Below the pieces are notes generated by a model. That model saw only the letters and a list, made by a program, of their open reading frames with translations, made no database searches and had not been told where the DNA came from. DNA of 64,000 nucleotides, from positions 33,153 through 97,152 of the forward strand of contig CANSRH010000001.1 of assembly GCA_947649365.1 (NCBI GenBank). Reading direction: 5' to 3'. Positions 1 to 12,269 of this stretch are shown here, piece by piece. The DNA comes from an uncultured Mycoplasmatota bacterium. GTDB lineage: Bacteria > Bacillota_I > Bacilli_A > RF39 > UBA660. The translations under genes were made by a program, and so were the position numbers. Every line of letters begins with the position of its first letter. Within the stretch, counting starts at the first letter, position 1.

Positions 1-362
1 TTCTTACCCTTTGCTACTCCAATTAATAGCTTGGCTTTTCCATGGTGTAAATACATTTTTAATGGAACAATACTATATCCTTCTTTGGTCGTTGCTTCTT
101 TTAGTTTTTTGATTTCTTTTTTGTGTAGTAAAAGTTTTCTCGTTCTTCGCTCTTCGTGGTTAAATTGATTTCCTTCTTCGTATTTTGCTATATACATATT
201 TAGTAAAAATGCTTCGCCATTTTTTATCACACAATAACTATCTTTTAATTGTGCAGAACCTTTTCTAACACTTTTAATTTCTGTTCCTACAAGTTCAATT
301 CCTGCTTCTAGCTCATTTTCAATAAAGTAATCAAAGTAGGCTTTTTTATTTTTTATTTCCAT
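1..362 (-). CDS. smpB: SsrA-binding protein SmpB (partial, runs off window start)
   Basis: Hand translation of minus strand from ATG at 362: [84 protein letters not shown]...; typical SmpB; next to rnr. Confidence 0.93.
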   Translation of the reverse strand, partial: MEIKNKKAYFDYFIENELEAGIELVGTEIKSVRKGSAQLKDSYCVIKNGEAFLLNMYIAKYEEGNQFNHEERRTRKLLLHKKEIKKLKEATTKEGYSIVPLKMYLHHGKAKLLIGVAKGK

Positions 363-2472
363 CTTGTTTTTCTTCTCTTTCTTCTTTTGCTATTTCAAAA
401 TCTATTTGAGCCGTTGCTTTGGATGCCGCAGTTACTTTAATTTTCACTTTGTCTCCAATACGATATTCTATTTTGGTATTACTTCCAATCATGGCTAATT
501 TTTCTGGAATGTAATTGTAAAAATCTCCTTTTAATGTACTTACATGAACAAGTCCTTCTACCATGTTGGGAAGTTCTACAAAGAAACCAAAATTCGTAAC
601 TGTAGTTATAATTCCTTCATGGATTTCCCCAATATGAGTTTCCATATATTCGGCCATTTTCATGTCTAATACATCTCGTTCTGCATTAACGCTTCCTACT
701 TCTTTCATACTCGAGTGTTCAGCAATTTCTACAAGGGCACTATCATAGTAGCTAATGGTAGACATGGATAAATCTTTTTCAACTAAATATTTTTTTAGTA
801 AACGATGGACAGTAAGGTCTGGAAATCTTCTAATCGGACTTGTGAAATGAGTATACGCTTTACTTGCTAGACCAAAATGTCCGATGTTGTCTTTACTATA
901 TTCGGCTTTTTTCATACTTCGTAGTAACATACTGGATAGAATACTAAATTCTTCTTTGTCTCCTAATTCTCGTAATAGTTTTTGCATGGAAATTGATGTT
1001 AAATCAGTGATTTTAGTTTGTAGTTCATAACCTAATAGTTTCACTAAATTGACAAAATCATCGACTTTTTCATTGTTTGGAGTCCCATGAATACGATAAA
1101 TAAATGGTAGATCCATATGGTAAATATGATTTGCTACTGTTTCATTGGCAGTTATCATAAAGTCTTCAATTAATTTTTCCCCATCTTCTCTTTCTCTTTT
1201 GATAATGTCTATTGCTCGTCCTTCTTCGTCTTGCACTACTTCTGCTTCGTCTAAATCAAAGTCAATGTATCCGCGTGATTCTTTTTCTTTTCTTAAGATA
1301 TGAGCAAGTTCTTGCATTTCTTTTAACATGTTTACAAAAGATTCATAGCCTGGTGCTACAATCTCTCGCATGATGATGTCATTCACTGCTTCGTAAGTCA
1401 TTTTCTTTTTGCTTTTGATATAGCTTGGAAAAATATCGTAACTTACTACTTTTCCTTTTTTATCTATTTTCATGACACAACTCATTGTTAGACGAATGAC
1501 TCCCTCGTTTAGTGAACATATCCCATTGGATAGTTTATGCGGTATCATAGGGATAACTGTGTCCGCTAGATAACAAGAGGTTCCTCTTTCGTAAGCGGCA
1601 TCCCCTAGTGCTGTGTTTTCTTTAACATAATGTGAAACATCGGCAATGTGAACCCCTAAAATATAAAAGTTTTCTTCTTTTTCTATACTGATGGCATCAT
1701 CGATGTCTTTGGTGCGAGCCCCATCAATGGTCACTATTTCTTTTTCAGTTAAATCTGTACGTCCTATTAATTCTTTTGAATCTACTTCTGTCGGGATGTC
1801 TAGTAATTCTTTTTCTACTTCTTTTCCAAATTCTGTTTCAATCGCATATTTGTAAGCGATTGATAAAATGTCTACTCCAGGATCGTCTTTGTGTCCTAGT
1901 ATGCGAACAACTTCTGCTAGGTATTTTTTTGGCCCCAATTCTTTTTTTAGTCTTATGATTACTTTATGCCCAGGAACACAATTTTTAAAACTTTCTTTTT
2001 TGATTACAAGGTCAATGTCTTTTTTATCATCGTCTAAGTCAACGTACATTTTGTTGTTTTTAACAATAATTTCTCCTACCATGTCATTGATTTCTCGCCG
2101 AACAATTTTTAAAACTTTTCCTTCTTTTTTTACTCCATTACGAATTATTTCTGCTAGTACAATATCGTCATGAATGGCACCATTTAAGTTATCGCTTGCT
2201 ATATACAAATCGTCTTCTTTTTCTAGTATGACAAAACCATATCCCTTTTTATTGACTGTTAGTCTGCCTAGTTTCATACTTGGACAATTTTTTAGTAAAA
2301 TGTATTTTTCTTTTTTACTTTTGTAAACAATACATTCCTCTACTAATTCTTCTAATGCTGTAACGACTTCTTTGTATTCCTCCGCAGTTTTTAATTCTAA
2401 TAAATCATTGATTTCTATTGCTTCTTTGGCTTCATATATATTTTCTAATACTTTTTTTATGTCTTCTTTCAT
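346..2472 (-). CDS. rnr: Ribonuclease R
   Basis: 708 aa; RNB motifs ([40 protein letters not shown]) plus C-terminal S1 domain. Confidence 0.97.
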   Translation of the reverse strand: MKEDIKKVLENIYEAKEAIEINDLLELKTAEEYKEVVTALEELVEECIVYKSKKEKYILLKNCPSMKLGRLTVNKKGYGFVILEKEDDLYIASDNLNGAIHDDIVLAEIIRNGVKKEGKVLKIVRREINDMVGEIIVKNNKMYVDLDDDKKDIDLVIKKESFKNCVPGHKVIIRLKKELGPKKYLAEVVRILGHKDDPGVDILSIAYKYAIETEFGKEVEKELLDIPTEVDSKELIGRTDLTEKEIVTIDGARTKDIDDAISIEKEENFYILGVHIADVSHYVKENTALGDAAYERGTSCYLADTVIPMIPHKLSNGICSLNEGVIRLTMSCVMKIDKKGKVVSYDIFPSYIKSKKKMTYEAVNDIIMREIVAPGYESFVNMLKEMQELAHILRKEKESRGYIDFDLDEAEVVQDEEGRAIDIIKREREDGEKLIEDFMITANETVANHIYHMDLPFIYRIHGTPNNEKVDDFVNLVKLLGYELQTKITDLTSISMQKLLRELGDKEEFSILSSMLLRSMKKAEYSKDNIGHFGLASKAYTHFTSPIRRFPDLTVHRLLKKYLVEKDLSMSTISYYDSALVEIAEHSSMKEVGSVNAERDVLDMKMAEYMETHIGEIHEGIITTVTNFGFFVELPNMVEGLVHVSTLKGDFYNYIPEKLAMIGSNTKIEYRIGDKVKIKVTAASKATAQIDFEIAKEEREEKQDGNKK

Positions 2473-2480
2473 AGAACCTC

Positions 2481-2846
2481 CTAAGCTCCCATTTCACAAG
2501 TTTTTACATTGTCTTTCCAACTGACTTTTACTTGGTATTTTTCTTTTTCTTTTGTTACAAACTCTCCAGTGCTAGGGTCTTTTAGAGTGTCTTCAATGTA
2601 ACCTTTTTGAATTAATTGTTCGATCGAAATGGTACATCCTGTTGCTCTGCAATTTTCTTTATTATATAGTTCTACATATATGCATGCAGAATCTTCTATT
2701 TTCTTTTTGAATGCTTCGTATTCTTCGTCGTTTTGCTTGCTAAAAAGACCTGCCATATTGGTTGCTATAATGATTCCTATTAAGGCCATCAAACCAATGG
2801 TTATAATAAGCTCTACTAAGGTAAATCCTTTTTTACTTTGTTTCAT
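2481..2846 (-). CDS. Type IV pilin-like (pseudopilin) protein, prepilin N-terminal motif
   Basis: N-terminus KKGFTLVELIITIGLMALIGIIIA is a canonical prepilin cleavage/methylation motif. Confidence 0.85.
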   Translation of the reverse strand: MKQSKKGFTLVELIITIGLMALIGIIIATNMAGLFSKQNDEEYEAFKKKIEDSACIYVELYNKENCRATGCTISIEQLIQKGYIEDTLKDPSTGEFVTKEKEKYQVKVSWKDNVKTCEMGA

Positions 2847-2888
2847 ACTATCACCATTCTTCTTTTTTATTATACCCTAGAATTTGGC

Positions 2889-2914
2889 AAAAAAAAAGAA
2901 AGTTCCTACTTTCT
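2889..2914 (-). terminator. Rho-independent terminator downstream of secG
   Basis: Minus strand GAAAGT-AGGA-ACTTTC followed by a T run. Confidence 0.7.
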
Positions 2915-2945
2915 ATCATGGAATTGACAAAAAAGTAAGGAGTCT

Positions 2946-3164
2946 TTACTTAATAAACAATACAAATGATATAATAAAAAAGATAATTCCTAATGCTAAT
3001 GTAATTCTACTGATTAATAATTCAATACCACGTTCTTTTGTATTTTGAAATAAACTTTCGTTTCCACCACTAATGATTTGACTTGCTCCATCGGCACGAT
3101 TGCTTTGTAAAAGTACAATGGCAATCAATAAGACTGATACGATTAATAATATATTTTCTAACAT
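2946..3164 (-). CDS. secG: Preprotein translocase subunit SecG
   Basis: 72 aa, two TM segments, VLLQSNRADGASQIISGGNESLF motif. Confidence 0.9.
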   Translation of the reverse strand: MLENILLIVSVLLIAIVLLQSNRADGASQIISGGNESLFQNTKERGIELLISRITLALGIIFFIISFVLFIK

Positions 3165-3223
3165 ATTTTTTCACATCCATTCGCTATTTAATTTAACATA
3201 AAACCAAAAAAAAGGCAAGAAAA

Positions 3224-3805
3224 CTATAGGTAAGATGCTAAAATTTCATAAATTTCTTCTCTTCCTTTTTTGGTTATGGTAGAAAAAGGAATGAAATTTT
3301 CATTTTCATTTAGTTTTAGCGTGTCACGAATAAGTTTGTCTTGTTTGATTCGATTGTTTTTTGTTACTTTGTCATATTTGGTTGTCACAATGGTTATTTT
3401 TAAATTGTAGTATTTTAAGAAGTTTAACATAAGTACATCATCTTCTGTTGGTTTGTGTCTATAGTCAACAAGTAAAAAAACATGTTTTAGATTTTCTCTA
3501 TTTTTCAAATACTCTTCTATCATAAGTCCCATTTTTTTGCTTGTTGCTTTATCTACTTTTGCATAGCCATAACCAGGTACATCAATTAAATAGAATTTTT
3601 CATTGATGTGATAAAAGTTTAATGTCTGGGTTTTTCCTGGCTTTGAACTGGTTCTTGCAAAGTTTTTTCGATTGATTAATGTGTTGATAAAACTTGATTT
3701 TCCAACATTACTGCGTCCTACTAGTAAAAATTCAGGATTATTATCTGTTGGGTATTGACTTTGACGAACTGCAATATTTTTTAATTCTACTGTGTCAATT
3801 TTCAT
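3224..3805 (-). CDS. engB: Ribosome biogenesis GTP-binding protein YsxC/EngB
   Basis: GRSNVGKSSFIN, SSKPGKTQTLNFY, DVPGYGYAK, TKYDKV. Confidence 0.96.
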   Translation of the reverse strand: MKIDTVELKNIAVRQSQYPTDNNPEFLLVGRSNVGKSSFINTLINRKNFARTSSKPGKTQTLNFYHINEKFYLIDVPGYGYAKVDKATSKKMGLMIEEYLKNRENLKHVFLLVDYRHKPTEDDVLMLNFLKYYNLKITIVTTKYDKVTKNNRIKQDKLIRDTLKLNENENFIPFSTITKKGREEIYEILASYL

Positions 3806-3936
3806 TGTAAATCACCTAAGGCTATTATATCGTAGAAGTGGTTTTTTGGCAAATTTCTATTCCTTTTTCTTCTTTTCTTTTTCTTGCAAACCTTAAAAGT
3901 TATGTTATAATAAATTTTCGTAAATGAGGGAATGTC

Positions 3937-5178
3937 ATGCAGATTAAAGAAATAACGAATGAACAATTTGAAAATTTTATGGATACTATGCCAATTGGTA
4001 GTTTTTATCAATCTCTTTCTTATGCACATTTTATGCAAAAAAATGGATATAACTATGAACTGATTGGTTACTTAGATGAAAAGAATCAGATTCGTGCTGC
4101 TTCTTTTGTTTTTTTTAAAAAGTTGAATTATCTTTTTCAATATGGATATGTACCAAAAGGTTTTATTTTGGATTATTTTGATCAACATTTATTAAGAATG
4201 TTTACTACCGATTTAATTTCTTATTATAAAAAAAAGCGCGTGGTTTTTCTTAAAATGAATCCAGAAATTGCTACTGCTACTATTGATACAAAAACATTTT
4301 TTAAAAAATACAATCAAAATATTGAAATTAAAAGTCATTTGATTGATGTGGGTTTTAAAAAGTTAAAAGACAATTTGTATTTTGAATCTATGATTCCTCG
4401 ATACAATGCAATCGTTCCTTTAAAATCTTTTTCCATCAATTCCTTACAAAAAAATACACGAAATAAAGTAAAGAGAGCTACCAATAAAGGGCTACAATTT
4501 GAAGTAGCTGATGTTTCTGGAATTGGAATTCTGTATGATTTTATTAAAAGAAAAAAGGAAATGTTTTCTTACCAAGACTTTTATGATGCTTTTTCTGATT
4601 CCAACAGGGTTGATTATTTTTTGGTTTCTATTGATTCCCATTTATTTTTAGAAAATGCAAAAAAGAGTTATGAAGAAGAGTTGGATAGGAATTGTAGACT
4701 TTCAGAACTTTTAGCAAAATCCAATTCTAAGAATATTAGCAATAAGAAAATGCATTCTGATCAAACCTTACTGGCATACAAAAATGATGTGATGGACGCA
4801 AAAAATATCCTTGCTCAGTCGTCAAAAGTTTATATTGCAGGAGCTCTTGTTGTCAAGTATAAGAATAGAATTAGTATTGTTTTTAGTGGCTATGATAAAA
4901 AATATAAACGTTTTTTACCTAACTATTTTTTACATTATGAGATTTTAAAATATTATCAAAAACATTATGATTTTGCAGATTTGAATGGACTTACAGGAGA
5001 TTTTACGAAGGAAAATCCTTATTATGGCTTAAATGCGTTTAAATTGGGTTTCCAACCGCACGTTTATGAATTTTTAGGAGAATTTGATTTGCCAATTTTA
5101 CCTGTTGTGTATCAAACAATGCTAAGAAATGGTAAGTTAGCAAAAATATTTAATAAAAATTATTGCAAATTAAAATAG
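3937..5178 (+). CDS. FemAB/FemX-family peptidoglycan bridge aminoacyltransferase
   Basis: 413 aa with FemAB-like features (GSFYQSLSYAHFMQKNGYNYELIGY; KNTRNKVKRATNKGLQ; DFADLNGLTGDFTKENPYYGLNAFKLGFQPHVYEFLGEFDLPI). Confidence 0.9.
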   Translation: MQIKEITNEQFENFMDTMPIGSFYQSLSYAHFMQKNGYNYELIGYLDEKNQIRAASFVFFKKLNYLFQYGYVPKGFILDYFDQHLLRMFTTDLISYYKKKRVVFLKMNPEIATATIDTKTFFKKYNQNIEIKSHLIDVGFKKLKDNLYFESMIPRYNAIVPLKSFSINSLQKNTRNKVKRATNKGLQFEVADVSGIGILYDFIKRKKEMFSYQDFYDAFSDSNRVDYFLVSIDSHLFLENAKKSYEEELDRNCRLSELLAKSNSKNISNKKMHSDQTLLAYKNDVMDAKNILAQSSKVYIAGALVVKYKNRISIVFSGYDKKYKRFLPNYFLHYEILKYYQKHYDFADLNGLTGDFTKENPYYGLNAFKLGFQPHVYEFLGEFDLPILPVVYQTMLRNGKLAKIFNKNYCKLK

Positions 5179-5201
5179 GATATAGAAAAGTTATCCTATT
5201 T

Positions 5202-6239
5202 TTAATTGCCATATATTTCTACGTGACAATTGTTTTCTCTCGTTTGATAAAATAAATTTTGTAATTCTATGATTTGTTGGTGTATATTTTGTACAACTTC
5301 TTGGTAATTACTATTTTCATGTAAAGTAAGTATAGAAATCGCATAGGGATGTTCTTCTAGGTTTAAGCCAATATCATGATAATAATAAGGATCACATGCA
5401 CCGTATTTGTGATATATTTTTATTCCTTGTGTATTGAAGGAATTTCTAACATTGTTGTCCATAATTTCTTTTAAAAAAGGACCATACTCTTCATTTTCTG
5501 TAATGATTCGATAAGCTTCTTTTAAATACAAATTGGTATCTTTGGCGGATTGATTTCCAAATTTGTCTGTTCCAGCAGTTAATATATTTTTTGCTCCTAA
5601 ACTTTGACCAAAAGCTCTTAGTTTTTCTCTTCCTATGTAGTCATATAACATCATATGAGCAGAGTTGTCACTTACACTAATTGCATACAAGATCAAGTTT
5701 TTTAGAGAAACTGCTTCTCCAAATTGATGCATTTTCATTCCACTACTATATGCTTTTTTGTACTCTTCTTTATAAACAATGGTTTCTTTCTCTAAATCTA
5801 TATTCCCATCCATTGCCTGGTTGATTAAATAAAGGGCGTCGACAAGTTTTATAAGACTTGCTCCATAATATACGGTTTCTGGTTTGTAGGTATAAGTAAA
5901 TCCTGTTTTTATATCTTCATAATAAACAGAAACTTTGTAATGATTGTTATTAATAGTACTATTAATAACTTGCTTCTTTGAAGCAAGTTCCTCAGTCAAT
6001 TCTTCTTCACTGAATGGTTTGTTTATACAAGCATTGTAGGCATTTTCTTTTTCTATTCTTTCTCTTTCTTCTTTTTCTTTTTGTTCTTTTTTTTCGTTTT
6101 CATGAAATAATGGAAGATCGATTCCATCTTCTTGTTTTGTGAAATACATATAACTTAGGAGAACCAAAATAACAATACATCCTAATTGAAATCCTTTTTT
6201 TAGTTTGATTTTCTTTTTTTGTTTTGCCATTTTTCTCAC
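5202..6239 (-). CDS. Membrane-anchored serine hydrolase (class A beta-lactamase-like)
   Basis: YYGASLIKLVDALYLI (SxxK), SDNSAHMML (SDN), N-terminal TM. Confidence 0.8.
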   Translation of the reverse strand: MRKMAKQKKKIKLKKGFQLGCIVILVLLSYMYFTKQEDGIDLPLFHENEKKEQKEKEERERIEKENAYNACINKPFSEEELTEELASKKQVINSTINNNHYKVSVYYEDIKTGFTYTYKPETVYYGASLIKLVDALYLINQAMDGNIDLEKETIVYKEEYKKAYSSGMKMHQFGEAVSLKNLILYAISVSDNSAHMMLYDYIGREKLRAFGQSLGAKNILTAGTDKFGNQSAKDTNLYLKEAYRIITENEEYGPFLKEIMDNNVRNSFNTQGIKIYHKYGACDPYYYHDIGLNLEEHPYAISILTLHENSNYQEVVQNIHQQIIELQNLFYQTRENNCHVEIYGN

Positions 6240-6275
6240 CTACTTCTTTTCTTTATTTTAACATAATTTAGGCAA

Positions 6276-6300
6276 AAGAAAAAGCGAAGAAAAACTTCGC
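6276..6300 (-). terminator. Rho-independent terminator downstream of tuf
   Basis: Minus strand GCGAAG-TTTTT-CTTCGC followed by T-rich tail. Confidence 0.75.
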
Positions 6301-6313
6301 TATTCTTAAATTA

Positions 6314-7480
6314 TTATTCAATAATTTCTGAAACTACACCAGCACCAACAGTACGTCCACCTTCACGGATAGAGAATTTTGTACCGTTTTCAAGAGCAAC
6401 TGGAGCAATTAGTTCTACTGTCATGTCAACATTGTCACCAGGCATTACCATTTCAACTCCACTTGGAAGTTCAATAACACCAGTAACATCTGTTGTACGG
6501 AAATAGAATTGTGGTCTGTAGTTTGAGAAGAATGGAGTATGACGTCCGCCTTCTTCTTTGCTTAGTACATATACACTAGCTTTGAATTTATGATGTGGAG
6601 TAACACTTCCCGGTTTAGCAAGCACTTGTCCACGTTCTACTTCATCACGAGCAACACCACGTAGTAATACACCAGCGTTGTCTCCTGCTTGAGCAAAGTC
6701 TAGTTGTTTTCTAAACATTTCAATTCCTGTACAAACAGTTTTAGTTGTATCTCTAAGACCAACGATTTCAACTTCATCATTCAAATTTAGTTGTCCACGT
6801 TCTACACGTCCTGTAACAACAGTTCCACGTCCTGAAATTGTGAATACGTCTTCAATACTCATTAGGAATGGTTTATCTGTATCACGAACTGGTGAGTCGA
6901 TGTAATCATCAACAGCAGCCATCAAGTCGCGAATAGATTGAGCATTTGCTTCATCCCCTTCAAGAGCTTTAAGAGCAGAACCACGGATGATAGGACATTC
7001 TGAATCAAAATTGTATTCTCCAAGTAATTCTCTGATTTCCATTTCTACTAAGTCTAATAGTTCTGGATCATCAACTTGATCACATTTGTTCATAAATACA
7101 ACAATTTTAGGAACTCCCACTTGACGAGATAACAAAATATGTTCTCTAGTTTGTGGCATAGGTCCATCTGCTGCAGATACTACAAGGATAGCACCATCCA
7201 TTTGTGCAGCACCAGTAATCATGTTTTTAACATAGTCAGCATGTCCTGGGCAGTCTACATGAGCATAATGACGTTTGTCTGTTTCATACTCAACGTGAGA
7301 AGTATTGATTGTAATACCTCTTTCTCTTTCTTCTGGTGCTTTGTCGATATCAGCATAATCAACAAAGTTTCCAAAGTATTTTGTAATCGCAGCTGTTAAT
7401 GTTGTTTTTCCATGGTCTACGTGACCAATAGTTCCAATATTAACGTGTTCTTTTGAACGATCGTATTTTTCTTTTGCCAT
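6314..7480 (-). CDS. tuf: Elongation factor Tu
   Basis: [33 protein letters not shown]. Confidence 0.99.
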   Translation of the reverse strand: MAKEKYDRSKEHVNIGTIGHVDHGKTTLTAAITKYFGNFVDYADIDKAPEERERGITINTSHVEYETDKRHYAHVDCPGHADYVKNMITGAAQMDGAILVVSAADGPMPQTREHILLSRQVGVPKIVVFMNKCDQVDDPELLDLVEMEIRELLGEYNFDSECPIIRGSALKALEGDEANAQSIRDLMAAVDDYIDSPVRDTDKPFLMSIEDVFTISGRGTVVTGRVERGQLNLNDEVEIVGLRDTTKTVCTGIEMFRKQLDFAQAGDNAGVLLRGVARDEVERGQVLAKPGSVTPHHKFKASVYVLSKEEGGRHTPFFSNYRPQFYFRTTDVTGVIELPSGVEMVMPGDNVDMTVELIAPVALENGTKFSIREGGRTVGAGVVSEIIE

Positions 7481-7548
7481 TGTTTTTTTCTCCTTTCAAT
7501 ATACTATTTTATTTTATCTAATGCTTGAATGTTTTTCAAGTATTATTT

Positions 7549-9621
7549 TTAGTTAATGCTGTTTTTCTTTATGATTTCATCAGCAATTGATTTTGGAACT
7601 TCTTCGTAATGGTCTTTTTCCATTTGGAAGTTTCCACGTCCTTGTGTATTACTTCTTAAATCGGTTGCATAACCAAACATTTCTGATAATGGTACCATAG
7701 CAATTATTCTTAAAGTATTACCAATTGACTCTTGTCCCATAGGACGTCCACGACGAGAGGTTAAGTCTCCCATAACATTTCCCATGTATTCTTCTGGAAC
7801 ATCCACTACTACTTTCATGATTGGTTCTAGAAGAACTGGTTTACATTTGTTTTTCGCTTCTTTTAAAGCCATAGATGCAGCAATCTTGAATGCCATTTCA
7901 CTGGAATCGACATCATGATAACTTCCATCGTAAAGAGTAGCTTTTACATCAACAAGTGGATAACCAGCAAGTATTCCACCCGCCATTGCTTCTTGTAGTC
8001 CTTTGTCTGTTACTGGAATGTATTCACGTGGAACCACTCCACCAACAATTGCATCCACAAATTCGTATCCTTTTTCTGGATTTGGTTCAAATTTAACCCA
8101 AACATGTCCATATTGTCCACGTCCACCAGATTGTTTAATATACTTACCTTCGCATTCACCCATTTGTGTAATGGTTTCACGATAAGCAACTTGTGGTCTA
8201 CCTTTGTTGCATTCTACGTTAAACTCACGTTTCATACGGTCTACAATAATGTCTAAGTGAAGTTCTCCCATTCCAGATAAAACTGTTTGACCTGTTTCTG
8301 TATCTGTTTTAACACGAAGAGTTGGATCTTCTTCTACTAGTTTTGCTATTGCAATCGCCATTTTGTCTTGATCATTTTTAGACTTTGGTTCAATTGCAAT
8401 GTCAATTACTGGTTCTGGGAACTCCATACCTTTCATAATACAGAAATTCTTTTCATCACATAATGTATCTGCTGTTGTTGTATTTTTAAGTCCTACTGCA
8501 GCAGCAATTTCTCCAGCATACACTTCGGTGATTTCTTTTCTTTGGTTTGCATGCATTTGCAAAATACGTCCTATACGTTCTTTTTCTCCTTTTGTTGAGT
8601 TTAGAACATAAGAACCACTTTTTAATACTCCTGAGTACACACGGAAGAAAGAAAGTCTTCCTACAAATGGGTCAGTCATAATTTTGAATGCAAGTGCTGT
8701 AAATGGTTCTGAATCACTTGGATGACGTTTTACGTCATTACCAGACTTATCTGTACAGTCAATAGCTTCTACATCTGTAGGTGCAGGTAAGTAATCAATA
8801 ACTGCATCAAGCATTAATTTAATACCTTTATTTCCAAGTGCTGTAGCACATAATACTGGGAAGAATTGTACTGATAATGTTGCACGACGAATTGCTGGTT
8901 TTAATAATTCTGGTGTGATTTCTTGACCATCAAGGTAAGCCATCATTAACTCTTCATCGCTATCAGCAACTGCTTCAATCAATGTTGTTCTGTATTCTTC
9001 CACTTTGTCCTTCATGTCTGCTGGAATTTCAATTTCAATTGGTTCTTCTGCTTCTGCACCATCATATTGGTAAGCTTTACGTGTTACTAAGTCAATAATT
9101 CCTGTAAATTCAGCTTCTGCACCAATAGGTAGTTGAATAGCAGCAGCGTTTGCACCAAGTCTATCTTTAATTGTTCCTAAACTGAAGTAGAAGTCTGCTC
9201 CTAATTTATCCATTTTGTTTGCACAAATCATTCTTGGAACTTTGTATTCGTTTGCTTGTCTCCAAACAGTTTCTGTTTGAGGTTCAACACCAGCTTGGGC
9301 ATCGATTAATGCAACAGCACCATCAAGTACACGAAGTGAACGTTGTACTTCAATGGTGAAGTCTACGTGTCCTGGAGTATCGATAATATTTAATCGGTAT
9401 CCTTTCCAGTGTGCAGTTGTTGCAGCACTAGTAATAGTAATACCTCTTTCTTTTTCTTGGTCCATCCAGTCCATTTGAGATTCTCCATCATGAGTCTCTC
9501 CAATTTTATGAGTAATTCCTGTATGGAATAATACTCTTTCTGTGGTAGTTGTTTTACCAGCATCGATATGGGCCATAATCCCAAAATTTCTTAATTTGTC
9601 AATAGAAACATCTCTTGCCAT
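7549..9621 (-). CDS. fusA: Elongation factor G
   Basis: [38 protein letters not shown], 690 aa. Confidence 0.99.
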   Translation of the reverse strand: MARDVSIDKLRNFGIMAHIDAGKTTTTERVLFHTGITHKIGETHDGESQMDWMDQEKERGITITSAATTAHWKGYRLNIIDTPGHVDFTIEVQRSLRVLDGAVALIDAQAGVEPQTETVWRQANEYKVPRMICANKMDKLGADFYFSLGTIKDRLGANAAAIQLPIGAEAEFTGIIDLVTRKAYQYDGAEAEEPIEIEIPADMKDKVEEYRTTLIEAVADSDEELMMAYLDGQEITPELLKPAIRRATLSVQFFPVLCATALGNKGIKLMLDAVIDYLPAPTDVEAIDCTDKSGNDVKRHPSDSEPFTALAFKIMTDPFVGRLSFFRVYSGVLKSGSYVLNSTKGEKERIGRILQMHANQRKEITEVYAGEIAAAVGLKNTTTADTLCDEKNFCIMKGMEFPEPVIDIAIEPKSKNDQDKMAIAIAKLVEEDPTLRVKTDTETGQTVLSGMGELHLDIIVDRMKREFNVECNKGRPQVAYRETITQMGECEGKYIKQSGGRGQYGHVWVKFEPNPEKGYEFVDAIVGGVVPREYIPVTDKGLQEAMAGGILAGYPLVDVKATLYDGSYHDVDSSEMAFKIAASMALKEAKNKCKPVLLEPIMKVVVDVPEEYMGNVMGDLTSRRGRPMGQESIGNTLRIIAMVPLSEMFGYATDLRSNTQGRGNFQMEKDHYEEVPKSIADEIIKKNSIN

Positions 9622-9630
9622 AGAATCCTC

Positions 9631-10098
9631 CTACCATCTATAGTGAGCAAATGCTTTATTTGCTTCAGCCATCTTGTGTGTATCTTCACGTTTTTTTACT
9701 GCGCCACCGGTTCCTTCAGCAGCGTCCATAAGTTCTTGGGCTAAATTGATAGCCATTCCTTTACCATTTCTTAATTTGGCATAATTTACAATCCAACGTA
9801 AGGCAAGTGTTTGACTTTTTTCATCACTTACTTCAATTGGTACTTGGTAATTGGATCCACCTACACGACGTGATTTTACTTCTAATGCAGGACGCACATT
9901 TTCTAAAGCTGCATTATAAACGTCCATTGGTTCTTTACCTGTTTTTTCTTTTATAATATCAAATGCTTCATAAAGAATTTTTTGTGCTGTTCCTTTTTTC
10001 CCGTCTAGCATAATTTGGTTTACTAGCTTTGTTACTACTTTTGAATTGTACACGGGATCCGGTAATACATCTCTTTTTATCGCTCTTCTTTTACGCAT
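9631..10098 (-). CDS. rpsG: 30S ribosomal protein S7
   Basis: [36 protein letters not shown]... Confidence 0.99.
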   Translation of the reverse strand: MRKRRAIKRDVLPDPVYNSKVVTKLVNQIMLDGKKGTAQKILYEAFDIIKEKTGKEPMDVYNAALENVRPALEVKSRRVGGSNYQVPIEVSDEKSQTLALRWIVNYAKLRNGKGMAINLAQELMDAAEGTGGAVKKREDTHKMAEANKAFAHYRW

Positions 10099-10119
10099 TT
10101 TTATTTCCTCCTTTGTCTA

Positions 10120-10533
10120 TTATTTTTTTGGTTTTTTTGTTCCATATTTACTACGTCCTTGTGCTCTATTTTGAACACCTTGAGTATCAAGTGTTCCACG
10201 CACAATGTGATAACGTACACCGATTAGGTCTTTTACACGTCCACCACGTACTAAAACTACACTATGTTCTTGTAAGTTGTGTCCTTCTCCTGGAATATAT
10301 GCATCGATTTCTTTTCCATTAGAAAGTCTAACACGCGCATATTTACGAAGGGCTGAGTTCGGTTTTTTAGGGGTTTTCGTTCCTACACGAGTACATACTC
10401 CTCTTTTTTGTGGACTTTTTTGGTCAGTTTGTTTTCTTTCTAGCGTATTTAGTCCTACGTTTAAAACAGGGCTTTTGCTTTTTCTCGTTTTCTTTTTTCT
10501 CTTTGTTGTAACAAGTTGATTGATTGTAGCCAT
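10120..10533 (-). CDS. rpsL: 30S ribosomal protein S12
   Basis: [15 protein letters not shown]...[35 protein letters not shown]; start set at the internal Met (MATINQL). Confidence 0.98.
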   Translation of the reverse strand: MATINQLVTTKRKKKTRKSKSPVLNVGLNTLERKQTDQKSPQKRGVCTRVGTKTPKKPNSALRKYARVRLSNGKEIDAYIPGEGHNLQEHSVVLVRGGRVKDLIGVRYHIVRGTLDTQGVQNRAQGRSKYGTKKPKK

Positions 10534-10673
10534 AATATCTCCTTTCATTAACACACATCCTGGTGTATCAAATATTTCATTAAATTAGGTCCTACCATAG
10601 ATAGAACCACATTTAAAATGCAAAAATAATATATCACTAGTACTATATGAAAGTCAAGAAATTTTATGCATAT

Positions 10674-12266
10674 TTAGGTTTCCATTACTAAATAATTTTT
10701 AAAGGAATACACTTTGTATTTTTCTAGCTCAAGTTTTTCTTGTTCTTCTTTTTTGATAATATAGACAGCATTTTTTTGAATTTCTGTATTTTCTATGTCT
10801 ATAAAGTGAAAGTTACCAAATGATACTACATGTTTGAATGGCGCTTTTTCATCTTCATATACGACGGTTTCTACAAATTTTCTTGTGTCGTATTTTGTAT
10901 AAAATAATACGTGAATGTAACTGGATTGAATTTTTTCCGTAATATAAATCTCTTTGTTTTCCCATTGATTTGCAAATGCAATCACTTCTTCTAAATGACC
11001 TTCAAAAGTTCCATAGGTAGTAAAGTCTTCTTGGGTGTAATTGTAAAGAAAGCTACAAAAGGAAACAACGTAGAGAGTCAGAATTACATAAAAATACTTT
11101 TTTATTTTTAAACTTACTAAATACAAACCAACGATTGTATAATAAAGAAGTGGAGGTATTAGAATGTTCAACCGATTAATGTTGGGTTCACAAATGAATG
11201 TTAGAATGATTCCTACAACAAGCCAAATTTGAAATAAATAGTCGTATTTTATTGTTATTTTTTTCTTTTTTTTGCAACTATGAATGATTCCTACACATGT
11301 AAATAGACTCGAGTAAAGATACTGAATTCCATACCATTTCATGGCATTCCAAGGTAAGTAGTCATTTTGCGTGATGAGGATACGAATACTTTGTAAAAAA
11401 TTAGAGAGGCTGTTTATAAAAAAGTTCCCTTTAAAAATAGAAGTGATTTCTTGGTAACGATTGACTTCTAATTTTGGTATTGTTAAAAAAGGGAATGCTA
11501 TTTCTTTTAAGTTGAAGGTGTTTATGAGGACATAGAATATAATTGGTAAAGAAACAATTCCTACAATAGTAAGAGAATATATTGCTTGTTTTAATGATAT
11601 TTTTTTCTTGTAGTACGTGTAGCCGAGTAATGGAATTAAAAATATGGGTAAAAAGTAGTAAGAGGTTCCATACGAATATGCAGATATTCCAGCAAGTAGA
11701 AATGAGAAATAATAACAATATTTGTTTTTTTCTTCTATTCCTTTGATAAAGAAGAATGCAAACCATATCATTATATCCGGAAATAAATTTGATTCTAATC
11801 CCCATCGACTTTTCATGATATGCCAAGGGCAAATGGTGAAAAAGAAGAATGCAAGTAGTCCTAATTTTTGATTACCAATTTTTTTGAATAAAAAATAAAC
11901 TAAAGGTAAGGAAATACATCCTACTAGAGCTAGAGGTAATCTTACAGAAAGTGTGTTTAGTCCAAATAGTTGAATAAATGGAATAATTAGGTAAGTTAAT
12001 AAGGCGTTTTGTCCTCCTCCCCAAGCAATTAAGAAGACAGGAAAATGTTTTCCATTCCGATCGATTCCATAGTTAAGAAGTGAGAAAGCTTCGTATCCCG
12101 ATGATGCCTCATCACAATTTAGAGCATTAGGAAATTTTGAGATTCCTATCGTTCTTATAAGAATTCCTATCAATAACAATGCAAAAAAAAGAAAAGTATA
12201 GGTTGTAACGTTTTTCTTATTTCTGTTTATCTTTTCTTTTATCCATTGCATTTTTTTCGTCTTCAT
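10674..12266 (-). CDS. Multi-TM glycosyltransferase of the GT39/ArnT-PMT type
   Basis: 530 aa polytopic; NALNCDEASSGYEAFSLLNYGIDRNGKHFPVF (acidic motif in first loop), LPLALVGCISLPLVYFLFKKIG. Confidence 0.75.
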   Translation of the reverse strand: MKTKKMQWIKEKINRNKKNVTTYTFLFFALLLIGILIRTIGISKFPNALNCDEASSGYEAFSLLNYGIDRNGKHFPVFLIAWGGGQNALLTYLIIPFIQLFGLNTLSVRLPLALVGCISLPLVYFLFKKIGNQKLGLLAFFFFTICPWHIMKSRWGLESNLFPDIMIWFAFFFIKGIEEKNKYCYYFSFLLAGISAYSYGTSYYFLPIFLIPLLGYTYYKKKISLKQAIYSLTIVGIVSLPIIFYVLINTFNLKEIAFPFLTIPKLEVNRYQEITSIFKGNFFINSLSNFLQSIRILITQNDYLPWNAMKWYGIQYLYSSLFTCVGIIHSCKKKKKITIKYDYLFQIWLVVGIILTFICEPNINRLNILIPPLLYYTIVGLYLVSLKIKKYFYVILTLYVVSFCSFLYNYTQEDFTTYGTFEGHLEEVIAFANQWENKEIYITEKIQSSYIHVLFYTKYDTRKFVETVVYEDEKAPFKHVVSFGNFHFIDIENTEIQKNAVYIIKKEEQEKLELEKYKVYSFKNYLVMET

Positions 12267-12269
12267 AAG

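Noticed and set aside
1776-2173. Plus-strand ORFs opposite rnr (and similar antisense ORFs opposite tuf, fusA, rpsL, pgk, dnaB, ssb and others)
   Set aside because: They lie fully inside strongly recognised genes, have low-complexity composition and no RBS; artefacts of six-frame calling.
3802-4038. Minus-strand 78-aa ORF overlapping the femX-like gene
   Set aside because: Overlaps the start of a well-supported plus-strand gene and has no recognisable content.
11431-11832. 133-aa minus-strand ORF inside the GT39-like gene in another frame
   Set aside because: Nested in a longer, coherent polytopic protein; no independent support.
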